Shown here: in pieces, positions 14,160-15,069 of the stretch | Position numbering within the stretch: position 1 is the first letter of the stretch | How the letters are laid out: every line of letters starts with the position of its first letter | Assembly: GCA_946803715.1 (NCBI GenBank) | Contig: CAMPET010000072.1 | Location: 151,695-166,763 of the forward strand | Source of the DNA: Beroe ovata | Taxonomy: Eukaryota > Ctenophora > Nuda > Beroida > Beroidae | DNA: 15,069 bases | Direction of reading: 5' to 3' | The notes under the pieces: model-generated | What the model was told of the DNA's origin: nothing | Seen by the model: only the letters and a program-made list of their open reading frames with translations | The model's database searches: none | Position numbers and translations under genes: made by a program

Positions 14160-14400
14160 CACCTGCCTTTCGTTTCGCCACAAACCGCCGCTTTCAAATC
14201 CAGCAAAAAGGGCGGAGTGTTAGCATTCGGGGCGCGCCACCGGTCGGTCCGCGGTCGCTGTACCAAGTTGCCATCTGCTGCTTTCCACCGTTGCGTTATC
14301 GATTTCCTGTACGAAATGTAAGGCGCTTCAATGAAATGATAAAAGATGAAGCGCGAGATAATACGTACGTGCGCGCGCTAACGCGCGCGCCGTTATAATG
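14160..14400. promoter_or_regulatory. CpG-rich block, possible promoter of a neighbouring gene
   Basis: CpG-dense stretch with GGGCGG (GC-box-like), GGGGCGCGCC and, at 14371-14390, eight-base alternating GCGCGCGC arms around TAAC, which favours Z-DNA or a cruciform. On the minus strand AAATATGA|gtgagt just downstream resembles a first-exon splice donor. No product can be assigned. Confidence 0.3.
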
Positions 14401-15010
14401 TATCAATTCGATTTGCTGTGTTAAATGTGATAAAATGACGCGCTGTTGCCGTCATTTGTCGTCAGTGTTTGTATCATTCGTCGTCTTTGCTATTGAGTTC
14501 ATCCCCTACGCACTATAGATATTCTTAGTACACAGTCAGATGAATGATATGTAGATTGCGTGAAGATATGATTTTCCGTAAACAGTGCAAAATTGTAAAC
14601 TGCAATAGGTATGTGATCGTCCTCCATGGTCATTGATTACGACCAACAGCTGTATTTGCTCAATCATCGATTCATTCACTTGAAAGTTAAGAGTTCATGT
14701 GTTAAATTTCCACGGTTATGTACATTTTAGGTACATGTACGTCGTCCAAGAACTACTCGTCCAAGATGGGCATGTATCGCGTGTATCGAACTTAAAATCT
14801 TCAATTCAAATAATTCCAGATCTTTGTGTATTACGATTCATTGCAGGCCTGTTCTAACGAAAAACAGTAGGAGAATTTTCATTGTAATCGCAGAACACAC
14901 CAATATCTATTTGAACTCTCAGGCCTCAAATAATAGCACACACTAGATAACATCTATTGTGACACAATGTTCGTCACAATAAGACAGACTAATCAGTATC
15001 AACCACACTT

Positions 15011-15069
15011 AGTACACACACACATACACACACACATACACACACGCACACACACACACACACACACAC
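15011..15069. repeat. (CA)n microsatellite at window end
   Basis: CA repeats with CATA and CGCA interruptions run to the last base, mirroring the window start. Confidence 0.93.

Larger units (their letters stand above)
11997..15069. other. Light chain intron 4 or flank, repeat-rich, no gene found
   Basis: More than 3 kb after the exon 4 donor with no fourth-EF-hand exon on the plus strand. Contents are a (TG)n tract with an unresolved base, an 11-bp tandem, an A/T-homopolymer inverted repeat, a 14-bp triple repeat within 12-bp inverted ends, two adjacent hairpins and a CpG-rich block. Open stretches at 12872-13057, 13845-14027 and 14117-14398 show no family features. Confidence 0.6.

Noticed and set aside
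1-15069. CRISPR arrays, prokaryotic operons or insertion sequences
   Set aside because: Genes are spliced and eukaryotic; repeats are tandem or inverted without the spacer pattern of a CRISPR array.

Overview
The window looks like animal nuclear DNA. It carries two spliced metazoan genes, a rich set of microsatellites and hairpin repeats, and an AT-rich background with isolated CpG-dense patches. The compact introns (many 75-260 bp) fit an early-branching animal such as a sponge, but that assignment is a guess from style only. Both ends run into (CA)n tracts (1-24 and about 15010-15069) and there is one N at 12524, so this is probably a whole draft contig that broke at simple repeats. Layout: (1) 1590-8367, minus strand, is most of an LDL-receptor family gene. 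I can join 20 exons with every splice phase agreeing (2517 nt, about 838 residues). In protein order they give 12 LDLa ligand-binding modules, two EGF-like modules and a six-bladed YWTD-type beta-propeller. An extra tentative exon lies at 1175-1220. The signal-peptide exon, transmembrane exon and cytoplasmic tail were not identified. (2) 8368-11334 is about 3 kb of AT-rich spacer between the two divergently transcribed genes. It holds short tandem repeats, two clear inverted repeats and a CpG-rich block (about 10258-10660) with a TATA-like box, possibly regulatory. (3) 11335-11996, plus strand, holds the first four coding exons of a myosin essential light chain (MYL6-type EF-hand protein, residues 1-115). 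(4) 11997-15069 should be intron 4 of that gene or beyond. The last roughly 35 residues are not found here, while the other introns are about 100 bp. This tract contains a (TG)n run, an A/T-homopolymer inverted repeat, a 14-bp triple repeat, paired hairpins and a CpG-rich block near 14.2-14.4 kb, so it looks swollen by repeats or mobile-element debris. The two genes are not functionally linked as far as can be seen: one encodes a cell-surface or secreted endocytic/ligand-binding receptor, the other a subunit of the conventional myosin motor. No new system of the bacterial-island kind is present. The points worth a second look are structural: fully symmetrical phase-1 module exons, a 148-nt intronic run with no C on the plus strand, introns carrying E-box palindromes and minisatellites, a tandem NAGNAG acceptor, and the missing 3' ends of both genes.
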